NCBI GenBank assembly: GCA_944328495.1
Contig: CALVHR010000001.1
Span: 1 to 64,000, forward strand
DNA from: an uncultured Clostridia bacterium
Lineage (GTDB): Bacteria; Bacillota; Clostridia; Christensenellales; Borkfalkiaceae
Direction: 5' to 3'
Length of the DNA stretch: 64,000 nt
In this document: positions 36,869 through 45,159 of the stretch, one piece after another
How positions within the stretch are numbered: position 1 is the stretch's first letter
Layout: every line of letters starts with the position of its first letter
Position numbers and translations under genes: made by a program
Notes under the pieces: model-generated
Told to the model about the DNA's origin: nothing
The model's input: only the letters and a program-made list of their open reading frames with translations
The model's database searches: none

Positions 36869-38287
36869 ATGAAAGTTTTATCAACGCGATTGGCAATGAG
36901 GGACGGTTACTCACCAGAGCAATTTCGACACACGATAGTTGAGTGGCTCAAAGCGGGACCGCCAAGCAAAGAGGTCGGTGAACGATACGGAACTGAAGAG
37001 ATCACGACAAAGCCGACCGTACTGAAAGCAGGGTATTGCACCCTGGAAACCTTTATACTTAAGCGGCCAGATGCGACATATGAGGCTTGTAAATTGACTC
37101 ACATCTACAGGGAGCAGACATGGGGCACAGAGGCAATTCTAAAGACAACACCACAATCAGAAAGCAAAGTTTATATCAACATTGATTGCCTGGGCGATAC
37201 GACGGGCTTTGATGAAATTCCGACCGTGAGAACCGAAATCATTCGGGCATTCGTCAAAGACGCCTGGCTCAAGGAGGACATACTACCAATATCCGACGAA
37301 CCAATCATGCTGACGGGAGCAGAGGTCAATGTGGTGGTTGATGCAATAAACGGATCGTACCGAGGGAGTTTGCCACTGATCTTTGTCTCCAAGTATTTCG
37401 ATTCGGCAGGGCATGAGGTCGATGTTCAATGGCTCGCAAAAGACCTTGCGGGAATCGGTGTCGTGGTGGCGGAGCAGGATGATAACTACCTTGAGGAACT
37501 AAAAGAGAGAACAAACAGACAGAATCCGTTCAACGGACATATCGGAATTTACTTCCCGCACTCCCGTAACGCAAGAGTGTACCGACCATCAGATTGGCGA
37601 AGATACGATTCAGTCAATGCCACGATAATCAAAGAAGTGGCAAATTACATCACGGCACAGACGGATGCCGAGGGAGTTTCCTGGGAACAGTTACATGGCG
37701 AAATTTTAGCGCACCGAGCGAAAGAGAGCGAGGATTTATTAAATGAGACTATTAACGAAAATGGTACATTAGAGGACCAACTGAAAGAAGCCAAAGAAAA
37801 ACTGCACAGAGCAGTCAAAGAAACCAAGTCGTTAGCGGCGCAGAACGAAAGTCTTCTGCAAGCCCTCAACGCGAGGGATGATGGACGCAGAATGCTGATA
37901 GCCGCTCCAATCGACGAGTTTTTCAGCGGAGAGCAATATGACCTTGTCGTAACCACCCTGGCAAAGGCATTACGGACAACCGAAACGAATACAAGAGCCT
38001 ACGAACTTCTCGAGGGAATACTCGCCCTTAATGCCTTACGCGGCGAGGGGAAAGAAGTCGATGAGACTTTGAAAAGGGTACTCTCCAAAGGCGAAAACGT
38101 CAAAGAGCGCGACCTGCTGGAGTTAAAGGCTATCGGATTCGAAGTGGTTTCAGATAGTAACCATTACAGGCTCATATACAAAGGGAACGACAAGTATGTC
38201 ATCACGCTTCATAAGACACCGAGCGATGCCCGCAGCGGCAAAAACCTCGTGTCGGATATCCTAAAGACAATCAGCATTTACAGGTAA
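36869..38287 (+). CDS. Unknown 472-aa protein with coiled coil and HicA-like C-terminus
   Basis: I do not recognise the full-length family. Residues 1-240 form an unassigned globular region. A short motif-like stretch, RTNRQNPFNGHIGIYFPHSR, lies near 211-230. A long coiled coil (about 275-345) follows. The last 60 residues (LKAIGFEVVSDSNHYRLIYK...) look like a HicA/dsRBD-like fold that typically contacts RNA. The ATG at 36869 is chosen because AAGGAGGAAACC precedes it. It is the first gene after the chromosomal block and has its own terminator. Its proximity to a recombinase and defence genes makes a defence role possible but unproven. Confidence 0.7.
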   Translation: MKVLSTRLAMRDGYSPEQFRHTIVEWLKAGPPSKEVGERYGTEEITTKPTVLKAGYCTLETFILKRPDATYEACKLTHIYREQTWGTEAILKTTPQSESKVYINIDCLGDTTGFDEIPTVRTEIIRAFVKDAWLKEDILPISDEPIMLTGAEVNVVVDAINGSYRGSLPLIFVSKYFDSAGHEVDVQWLAKDLAGIGVVVAEQDDNYLEELKERTNRQNPFNGHIGIYFPHSRNARVYRPSDWRRYDSVNATIIKEVANYITAQTDAEGVSWEQLHGEILAHRAKESEDLLNETINENGTLEDQLKEAKEKLHRAVKETKSLAAQNESLLQALNARDDGRRMLIAAPIDEFFSGEQYDLVVTTLAKALRTTETNTRAYELLEGILALNALRGEGKEVDETLKRVLSKGENVKERDLLELKAIGFEVVSDSNHYRLIYKGNDKYVITLHKTPSDARSGKNLVSDILKTISIYR

Positions 38288-38304
38288 ACGGTATAAGAAA
38301 TTTG

Positions 38305-38338
38305 TGCCCGATCTCGGAAAAACGAGGTCGGGCTTTTC
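38305..38338 (+). terminator. Terminator after the 472-aa protein gene
   Basis: An 11-bp stem (38306-38316/38323-38333, one G-U pair) is followed by TTTT. The next 150 bp to the recombinase start are AT-rich with no gene; an attachment site could lie here. Confidence 0.75.
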
Positions 38339-38491
38339 ATTTTTTGCGAAACTTGGTATTCGGACACTTTTTTTGTCAAAACACCCCGATTTTAATAGAT
38401 TAACCGGGCATTTTTTCCTATCATATTTGATGCCCGCGCAGCAATTCGCCTATGACTATAGTCAAATCAAGGGCGAAAAGGAGGTGAGAAG

Positions 38492-39658
38492 ATGGAAACA
38501 AGTGTAGTGAGGCGGAGGAAACGATCCGCCTCCGCCGAAAGAATCAAAAACGCCTATAACGGCGCGAATAACGTGGAAGTGGAGGTCATAGAAGCTGTCG
38601 GCACAGCCAAGACTGACGACACGCCCAAAGAGATGCGGGTGTGCGCTTATTGTCGTGTCAGTACGGAAGAAGAGTCGCAGCAGAGCAGCTATGAACTCCA
38701 GGTGCAGCATTATACCCAATATATCAATGACCACGAGAATTGGACATTGCAGGGGATATATGCTGACGAAGGAATATCCGGGACTTCGGTCATGCATAGA
38801 AAGCAGTTTCTGCAGATGATCGAGGAATGCAAAGCAGGTCATATCAACCTTATCGTTACGAAGTCGATAAGTCGCTTTGCGCGAAACGTCCTGGACTGTA
38901 TTTCGTATGTGCGGCAGCTCAAATTGCTGAATCCGCCCGTTGGGGTGTTTTTTGAGATGGAGGGTATAAACAGCCTCGATCCGAACAGCGAAATGATTTT
39001 GACGATATTGAGCATAGTTGCCCAGGAAGAATCCAAACAAAAATCGGACAGCTTAAAATGGTCGTATCGTCGCAGGTTCGCAAAGGGTATCCCCGTCAAC
39101 AATATGTGGGCGATTATGGGATACGATACCGATGAGAAAGGGAACATCATTGTCGTCGAGAAAGAGGCTGAAATAATCCGGTTTATGTTTAACGCCTACC
39201 TTGAAGGGAAAAGCACCACAGAGATAGCCGCAGCTTTGACTGTCGCAAAAGTGCCGACCCCGAAAGGCAAGGAAGTTTGGCAAGCGACGGTGGTGTGTAA
39301 TATTCTCCATAACGAAAAGTACATGGGCGAAATGAGAATGCAGAAGACGGTCACGGTCGACCTGTTCACGCACAAAATCAAAAAGAACCATGGACTGGCA
39401 AATCAGTATGTCGTCCGCAATTATCATGAGCCGATAGTATCGCGGAGTACCTTCGAGAAAGTGCAAAAGATTTTTCAAGAAGGTGGAAACAGGCGGCGTA
39501 GAACGGGAGAGCAAGAAGTGCGGGTCAAGTTCAAACCGATACGCAAAGGAGCCCTGGCGGGATTTATTCCTATCCCGTCAGAGGTGGAAGTGATCGATAT
39601 TGCACATATGAGTGCAATCACAGAAAAATTTAAAAACAGGAGAAGTAAACAATGTTAA
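38492..39658 (+). CDS. Serine site-specific recombinase
   Basis: A 388-residue recombinase of the resolvase/large serine integrase class. The resolvase domain (about 48-195) has the catalytic serine in CAYCRVSTEEE and the arginine block in TKSISRFARN. A Recombinase domain (PF07508 type, about 215-330) follows. The usual Cys4 zinc ribbon and long coiled coil are not seen; the protein ends after about 55 further residues. AAGGAGGTGAGAAG gives a strong start. It lies at the left end of the phage-like genes and probably integrates the element. The 134-aa gene overlaps its stop by seven bases. Confidence 0.9.
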   Translation: METSVVRRRKRSASAERIKNAYNGANNVEVEVIEAVGTAKTDDTPKEMRVCAYCRVSTEEESQQSSYELQVQHYTQYINDHENWTLQGIYADEGISGTSVMHRKQFLQMIEECKAGHINLIVTKSISRFARNVLDCISYVRQLKLLNPPVGVFFEMEGINSLDPNSEMILTILSIVAQEESKQKSDSLKWSYRRRFAKGIPVNNMWAIMGYDTDEKGNIIVVEKEAEIIRFMFNAYLEGKSTTEIAAALTVAKVPTPKGKEVWQATVVCNILHNEKYMGEMRMQKTVTVDLFTHKIKKNHGLANQYVVRNYHEPIVSRSTFEKVQKIFQEGGNRRRRTGEQEVRVKFKPIRKGALAGFIPIPSEVEVIDIAHMSAITEKFKNRRSKQC

Positions 39659-40056
39659 AAGGGTTTAAACTCATTCAGGTGTATGGCAACGCAAGCGAGT
39701 CCGCTATGACGATCACTGATAAGTACTTCAAGTTCAATGCAGATACTGCAATCGAACTTGGAAATCCGAACTATATTAATATGATGATCGACACAGATGG
39801 CAAGAGAATCGCTATTGTAAAAAGCGATGAGAAAGCGGAGGCGGCAGTTAAATTTTCCAGTCCCACAAAGGAAAAGAAAAACGTTATTAATGTGGCGTTC
39901 AAAGCCGCACACGCAGCAGTTCGTAATCTTATGGGCTGGAACGATGATACATCTTACAGAGTCATTGGGGTTTCCGTTCCCGAAGAAAATGCGATTATTT
40001 ACAATCTTACGCAGGCAGTTGCGCTTACGAAAAAGAGATATTCCAAGATCGAGTAA
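39652..40056 (+). CDS. Hypothetical protein coupled to the recombinase
   Basis: A 134-residue, probably cytosolic, protein with no family I recognise. It overlaps the recombinase stop by seven bases, so it is translationally coupled to it and may be a directionality or accessory factor for recombination; that is inference from position only. The sequence has mixed strands and helices and an 'FKAAHAAVRNLMGW' helix in the middle. A strong terminator follows. Confidence 0.75.
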   Translation: MLKGFKLIQVYGNASESAMTITDKYFKFNADTAIELGNPNYINMMIDTDGKRIAIVKSDEKAEAAVKFSSPTKEKKNVINVAFKAAHAAVRNLMGWNDDTSYRVIGVSVPEENAIIYNLTQAVALTKKRYSKIE

Positions 40057-40082
40057 TCGCAGGGAATAAATCCAATATAAGG

Positions 40083-40121
40083 GGGCGATGGTGTCGGTTA
40101 ATTTGTACACCATCGCCTTTA
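40083..40121 (+). terminator. Terminator after the recombinase unit
   Basis: A perfect 11-bp stem (40084-40094/40107-40117) followed by TTTA. Confidence 0.8.
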
Positions 40122-40146
40122 CTTTTAACTTATGAGATGGTATAAT
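40118..40146 (+). promoter_or_regulatory. Promoter of the WYL regulator
   Basis: TTTACT (40118-40123), 17-bp spacer and TATAAT (40141-40146), overlapping the T run of the previous terminator. The in-frame ATG at 40132 lies inside the promoter. Confidence 0.65.
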
Positions 40147-40182
40147 ATCAGTATAATAATCGGAGAGGTCTATTGTTCAAAC

Positions 40183-41202
40183 ATGAGACAGGAAAACGCT
40201 CATAAAATAAAACTCGTCAAAATCTTGGAGATATTGCGCCAGGACTCCGATGAGGAAAACTACATAGGAACAACGGAACTGTTAGCAAAGCTTGCAGCCT
40301 TGGGTATCGTGTGCGACAGACGCACTTTGGCCGCCGATATTGATGTGCTGAATGATTACGGATATGAGGTGTTGTGTGAAAAAGAGCCGGGGAAGCCAAA
40401 CATGTATTGCATTGTAGACCGCAGCTTCGATGTCCCCGAACTTCGTATATTGATGGATGCGGTTCAAGCATCCAGGTTTATTACGCCCAAAAAGACGCAG
40501 GTTCTTATAGACAAGCTTGCCAATCTTGGGGGAAGTCATCGTTCGGAATTACTGCGGAGCAATGTTGTGAAATTCAATACAACAAAGAGTGCGAACGAGA
40601 ATATTTTCTATTCAATAAACGAAATCAATTCCGCTATCGAAAGAGGATACAAGGTGTCATTCGAATACTTCGATTATGATATGCATCACGAAAGAGTTTA
40701 CAGAAAACAGGGGAAACGTTACTATGTCAATCCCTTGGCAACAATATTTGACGATGACAATTACTATCTCATTTGTTATTACGCAAAGTACGAGTGCGTG
40801 GTGCATTATCGTATAGACCGCATGGATCATGTAGCAATGGAGATGGAACAACCCATAGACCCATACAAGGGCGAATCGTTCGACCTAAAACACCACAAGA
40901 AGACATTGTTCGGTATGTTCCAAGGCGATGAACAGCGCGTGGAGTTTCGAGCAGATAAGAGTCTGTTAGACGCTATATTTGACATTTTCGGTGAAGCGAT
41001 AGAGTTTACAGAGGAAGAGGACGGAACAGTGCGGTTTACGGCTGCGGTGCAGTTGAGTCCGACATTCTACGGATGGTGCTTGTCGTTTGGTGATAAACTG
41101 CAACTAATCGGGCCGAACGAAGTGGTAGAGAAGATAGTCGAGTATATTTATTCGCTTATCATTGGATATAAACAAAAAGAAATGGAGGGAAACACTGATT
41201 AA
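40183..41202 (+). CDS. WYL-domain transcriptional regulator
   Basis: A 339-residue regulator with an N-terminal winged helix (about 5-75; TELLAKLAALGIVCDRRTLAAD), a central WYL/PafC-type ligand-binding domain (INSAIERGYKVSFEYFDY, then YYLICYYAK...HYRIDRM) and a C-terminal WCX extension. WYL regulators such as BrxR and CapW commonly repress phage-defence operons and may sense nucleic acid or nucleotides. The ATG at 40183 lies downstream of the promoter; GGAGAGG is 15 bp upstream. It lies directly before the restriction-modification operon and may regulate it. Confidence 0.88.
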   Translation: MRQENAHKIKLVKILEILRQDSDEENYIGTTELLAKLAALGIVCDRRTLAADIDVLNDYGYEVLCEKEPGKPNMYCIVDRSFDVPELRILMDAVQASRFITPKKTQVLIDKLANLGGSHRSELLRSNVVKFNTTKSANENIFYSINEINSAIERGYKVSFEYFDYDMHHERVYRKQGKRYYVNPLATIFDDDNYYLICYYAKYECVVHYRIDRMDHVAMEMEQPIDPYKGESFDLKHHKKTLFGMFQGDEQRVEFRADKSLLDAIFDIFGEAIEFTEEEDGTVRFTAAVQLSPTFYGWCLSFGDKLQLIGPNEVVEKIVEYIYSLIIGYKQKEMEGNTD

Positions 41203-41236
41203 TTATAATAATCTCGATAATTGACGCAATTTGTTC

Positions 41237-41278
41237 TTGACATGGATGTTATAAAATGCTATAATATACTATAACATC
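41237..41278 (+). promoter_or_regulatory. Consensus promoter with operator-like inverted repeat
   Basis: TTGACA (41237-41242), 17-bp spacer and TATAAT (41260-41265) precede the HTH/methyltransferase operon. A perfect 9-bp inverted repeat GATGTTATA (41245-41253)/TATAACATC (41270-41278) flanks the -10 box, placed so that a bound regulator would block polymerase. Confidence 0.75.
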
Positions 41279-41295
41279 TGAATGGAGGTTTGTTT

Positions 41296-41484
41296 ATGGA
41301 GTTTAAGGACAAACTGATTGCCGCTCGCGCCAAATTAAATCTGAGTCAAGAGGCTATGGCAAGAGCATTGGACGTATCTTTTGCAACAATAAATAGATGG
41401 GAGAGAGGAAAAACTAACCCAACAAAAAAAGCTGAATTGCGTTTTAATGAATTTTGCATTAACAGCGGAATAAAGGTTGAATAA
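41296..41484 (+). CDS. Small XRE-family HTH protein
   Basis: A 62-residue Cro/CI-type helix-turn-helix protein (LNLSQEAMARALDVSFATINRWERGK). Its place just before a DNA methyltransferase resembles the controller proteins of restriction-modification systems. GGAGG lies nine bases before the ATG at 41296. The palindrome around its own promoter is the obvious target. Its stop overlaps the leader of the methyltransferase gene. Confidence 0.88.
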   Translation: MEFKDKLIAARAKLNLSQEAMARALDVSFATINRWERGKTNPTKKAELRFNEFCINSGIKVE

Positions 41485-41491
41485 AGGCATT

Positions 41492-42673
41492 ATGAAACAG
41501 TTGGAGAATACTATGGAAAAGCGCAAAAGAAAACTAAAAGTTTTTGAAGCATTCGCCGGGATAGGTGCACAAGCGTCAGCATTAAAACGATTAAACATTG
41601 AATACGAGATTGTTGGTATTAGTGATTGGTTTATTGATGCAATAAAGTGCTATGCGGCAATACACTGTAAGGATCGTCAAGTTGAGGTGCCGGAAGACAA
41701 AGCAAAACTGTTGGAATACTTATCAAAGTTTACATTTAGTGCTGATTCGGTCAGGCCAACAGATCTTCGCAGGTTATCAGAAGATGACTTGAGAGATTTA
41801 TATAGAGCTAATAAACAGTCTAACAACTTGGGGTCAATTAGTGAAATAGAGCCAGTGGAAATGCCCGAAACGGATTTATTAGTATATAGTTTTCCTTGCC
41901 AAGATTTATCTACGGGAGGCTTGGGAAAAGGAATGAAAAAAGGATCTGGAACACGGTCGGGGTTATTGTGGGAAATAGAGCGTATTTTATTGGGATTAAA
42001 ATCACTTAATAGATTACCGGAATATCTACTATTGGAGAATGTAAAAACAATAAAAGCGTCTTCGAATATAAAAGACCTAAACCAATGGCTTGAATTCCTT
42101 TCGTCAATTGGTTATAGTAGTGACGAGTGCATGATACTGAACTCATTGGACTTTGGTGTCCCTCAAGATCGAGAGAGAGCATTTATTGTAAGCCATCTTG
42201 GAGAACCATTGTCGATAGAACATCGAGTTAGGGAACTTCAATGCCCAAGAAAGTTCCGCATAAGAGATTTCATTAAAGATGATTACGAATCCAATTATAT
42301 GTATAGGGCAGAAGCGGATATGGCGCAGCTCAACAAAACGCCATCTCGTGATGAAATGTGGCGCATCAATGGAAAAGAGATTAATGATGATACGGTTATT
42401 CGAACAATAACCTGCAATATGGACAGGACACATACAGCGGCATTGTTTAAGTACAAAGGGATAAAGGGAGATACATATCGAAGATTGACTCTGCGAGAGG
42501 CATTCTTGCTAATGGGATTTACAGAGGAGGAGTATTCATCGGCGGCGGGACTTGCATTCAGTTATAGAAAACTAAACAAGCTGATAGGAAATTCTATCGT
42601 AGTCAATGTGTTGCAAGCCATATTCCAAGCGATGTTTGAGAATAAGTATGCAAAGGAGATAGATAAATATTGA
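41492..42673 (+). CDS. C5 cytosine DNA methyltransferase
   Basis: A 393-residue DNA (cytosine-5) methyltransferase, the modification arm of the defence operon. Motif I FAGIGAQ (21-27) binds SAM, motif IV SFPCQDLSTGG (about 133) holds the catalytic Cys, and LLLENVKTI gives motif VI (ENV) and LDFGVPQDRERAF motif VIII. The C-terminal end KLIGNSIVVNVL is motif X. The target-recognition region lies between about 245 and 330. The ATG at 41492 follows AAAGG. An internal, unrelated relative lies at 63017. The gene is AT-rich compared with its chromosomal neighbours. Confidence 0.93.
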   Translation: MKQLENTMEKRKRKLKVFEAFAGIGAQASALKRLNIEYEIVGISDWFIDAIKCYAAIHCKDRQVEVPEDKAKLLEYLSKFTFSADSVRPTDLRRLSEDDLRDLYRANKQSNNLGSISEIEPVEMPETDLLVYSFPCQDLSTGGLGKGMKKGSGTRSGLLWEIERILLGLKSLNRLPEYLLLENVKTIKASSNIKDLNQWLEFLSSIGYSSDECMILNSLDFGVPQDRERAFIVSHLGEPLSIEHRVRELQCPRKFRIRDFIKDDYESNYMYRAEADMAQLNKTPSRDEMWRINGKEINDDTVIRTITCNMDRTHTAALFKYKGIKGDTYRRLTLREAFLLMGFTEEEYSSAAGLAFSYRKLNKLIGNSIVVNVLQAIFQAMFENKYAKEIDKY

Positions 42674-43701
42674 TAATTAGAATTCCGATCGATACAAAAT
42701 CGCTATATCTCAACATTAAAAATGATAACGAAACAGGGCATACGGCAACAGTTGCAACCCCATTAAAGCAGGGGGCCTTTGTTCGAGAGGAGTTATCACA
42801 TATTTTAGAATTGCCGGAAAATATTCACCCAAATAGTCGAGAAGGAATTATTAGCCAATTACTGTCTAAGTCAAGAGCGTTGGTACGGATAACAAACGTG
42901 TTCGTGTTTGATAAAATTGCTGTAAATGGAATCCTTTTAAGAGGAGTCTCGTCATTTTGCATATACATACGAGAAGAAACGGACCCTAATAACTGTCATT
43001 TTGGGCGCTTAAAAATTCACTATCCGATGAGCTTGCATTATAACGATAGTGAGGTTGAAATTGATAATAAATTGGTCTTAAAGGCAGTATCTGCTGAATT
43101 ACTCAACTATGCGTTTATCGTAGAAGCGTTCGAATACGACGACGAAAGTGGCGTGTTTAATTTTGACGCAACAATAGTAGGTGAAAATGGGATTCCGTAT
43201 TCCAAGGTCTTTATCAATAGGCGTGGTGTAGGGAATAAGTTTTCCACGGTTTTTAATGAAGATGCGGACTCCTATGATTCGGAAATTATAGCGCTACGTG
43301 AAAAACGCGGATATGACAGTGTTGGACCAGAAAACTTTTGTGAAGTAATGCAGTTCGACAGAGAAAAAGCAATTACTATCGTGAGAGAACAACTCGACGC
43401 CAGAGGAGCAAAGAACATAAGAATATTGGCTGAAGAATACCCTTACGCGTTGTATGATATACAATATACGTTTGATGGGGAAAGGCACTATGTGATAGTG
43501 CGTCACACTGCGACGAAGCAAGTTTATTTCAATTTGCAAACCAATAAAATTGTATTTTGTAACGATTTTTCTAAAATTGCAAAGGTAATGTTGGTTACCG
43601 ATATTGAAGGGACACCAAGAATATATTCATTTTCGATTAGTGAATTAAATCAAATGTCAAAGATTATCAATTCGATCGGATATAGAAAATCGGAGGATTA
43701 A
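42670..43701 (+). CDS. Unknown protein of the MORC/Z1 defence operon
   Basis: A 343-residue protein with no secure family. It starts with TTG at 42670, overlapping the methyltransferase stop by four bases, with AAAGGAG upstream. The C-terminal region (about 220-330) contains HYVIVRHTATKQVYFNLQTN, which resembles the beta core of DUF3883/PD-(D/E)XK-like folds, but no complete catalytic set is visible. Tight coupling to the methyltransferase and ATPase suggests a structural or specificity subunit. It is the least explained part of the system. Confidence 0.75.
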   Translation: MIIRIPIDTKSLYLNIKNDNETGHTATVATPLKQGAFVREELSHILELPENIHPNSREGIISQLLSKSRALVRITNVFVFDKIAVNGILLRGVSSFCIYIREETDPNNCHFGRLKIHYPMSLHYNDSEVEIDNKLVLKAVSAELLNYAFIVEAFEYDDESGVFNFDATIVGENGIPYSKVFINRRGVGNKFSTVFNEDADSYDSEIIALREKRGYDSVGPENFCEVMQFDREKAITIVREQLDARGAKNIRILAEEYPYALYDIQYTFDGERHYVIVRHTATKQVYFNLQTNKIVFCNDFSKIAKVMLVTDIEGTPRIYSFSISELNQMSKIINSIGYRKSED

Positions 43702-43704
43702 TAA

Positions 43705-45159
43705 ATGAGTGAGTCTGTAGAAAGACAATTTCCAGCTAAAACGCTGCTATTAGGATTAAGGGCAATCGGATACAGTTTTTCGACTGCGGTTGCTGATCTT
43801 ATTGATAATAGTATATCGGCTGAGGCTACTGAAATTAAAATCTATTCAGACCCACTGGCAGATGTTCCATTTTTCTGTATTTTAGATAATGGATACGGCA
43901 TGACTACAAAGGAATTAGACAATGCTATGCTGTTTGGTTCAAACCGAGAAGACAAAGAAGAGTGTGAGCTTGAACTCGGGAGGTTTGGTCTTGGGCTTAA
44001 ATCAGCATCATTATCACAGTGCCGAAAATTCATCGTTGCAAGTAAAAAATATGGTAAAATTCGTGCAATGGCATTTGATTTGGACTTAATTGATGACAAA
44101 TTATGGTTATTGCAGTTAGACCAAGACGAAATTGATTCATTGCCACGAATAAATGATTTACGCAACTATGAATCGGGTACATTGGTTATTTGGGAGAATT
44201 TTGATAAGATAGAAGGGCTCGCAAAGAACTTTGAGGAGAGTTTCCGAGAAGCTGTTGCGGAGTCAAAAAAACATGTAGAATTTGTTTTTCATCGATTTTA
44301 TAACAAAATTAAGATTTTTTACAATGAAAAAAGGATAGAGCGTCGTGATCCATTCTTAACAGATTCCTTCGGGAGACAGCAAACGGGGCGGACATCCAAT
44401 ATAACCGTGGATGGTTCAACAATTACTATTATTCCTTATACCTTACCTTTTGCAAACACACTAACAACAGAAGAAAAGGCATTATTGGGAAATCCGAAGA
44501 GTATATTCGATGAGCAAGGCTTTTACCTATATAGGAATAAAAGGCTTATTTCTTGGGGCAGTTGGATGCGAATGGGAATTCGCAGTGAATTAAACAAATT
44601 GGCACGAATACAGGTGGACATACCATCTACACTTGATTCAGTTTGGATGTTGGATGTAAAGAAGTCTTCAGCAAAAATTCCCGATAAAATAAGAGATAGA
44701 ATTCGTATAGCAGTCGAGGACTCAGTCGTTCGTAGCAAGCGTACGGTTAAAAACCCCGGATTAAAAGAGGCAACTGTTGAACATAAAATTTGGGATAAAA
44801 TCAATGAACACGATGGGAATGTAAGATATGTAATCAATCGTGACAATCCTTTTATACAAGCATTATCAAGTGTAATAGGAACAGAGGAAAATGAGCTGTT
44901 AGAAGTTCTATTGTCCCAGATTGAAGCGTGCATCCCCAAATACCGCATCCAGAACGATGTAATAGATTCCCTGAATATCATTAATAGTATGGACGATGCT
45001 GAGAAGGATGTTTTAGTAGAACAAGTATTAAAATGTGTTGGCTTTTTCCCGAAAGAACAACAAGCCAATAAATTAATGGAATTATTAGGCTTGGAAGCTT
45101 ACAAGACTATTGCGGATAAAAAGACGGAACTACTAAAGAGGTTGCAAGAAAATGGATAA
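43705..45159 (+). CDS. MORC/MutL-type GHKL ATPase
   Basis: A 484-residue GHKL ATPase related to MutL and eukaryotic MORC. The N-box ADLIDNSISA (about 30-39), G1 box LDNGYGM (58-64) and G2 box GRFGLGLKSAS (93-103) form the nucleotide site. A second transducer-like domain follows to about 330, with a helical C-terminus. Such ATPases dimerise on ATP binding and clamp DNA. It follows the unknown gene by three bases and overlaps the Z1 gene by eight, and is a defining part of this restriction-modification-like operon. Confidence 0.88.
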   Translation: MSESVERQFPAKTLLLGLRAIGYSFSTAVADLIDNSISAEATEIKIYSDPLADVPFFCILDNGYGMTTKELDNAMLFGSNREDKEECELELGRFGLGLKSASLSQCRKFIVASKKYGKIRAMAFDLDLIDDKLWLLQLDQDEIDSLPRINDLRNYESGTLVIWENFDKIEGLAKNFEESFREAVAESKKHVEFVFHRFYNKIKIFYNEKRIERRDPFLTDSFGRQQTGRTSNITVDGSTITIIPYTLPFANTLTTEEKALLGNPKSIFDEQGFYLYRNKRLISWGSWMRMGIRSELNKLARIQVDIPSTLDSVWMLDVKKSSAKIPDKIRDRIRIAVEDSVVRSKRTVKNPGLKEATVEHKIWDKINEHDGNVRYVINRDNPFIQALSSVIGTEENELLEVLLSQIEACIPKYRIQNDVIDSLNIINSMDDAEKDVLVEQVLKCVGFFPKEQQANKLMELLGLEAYKTIADKKTELLKRLQENG

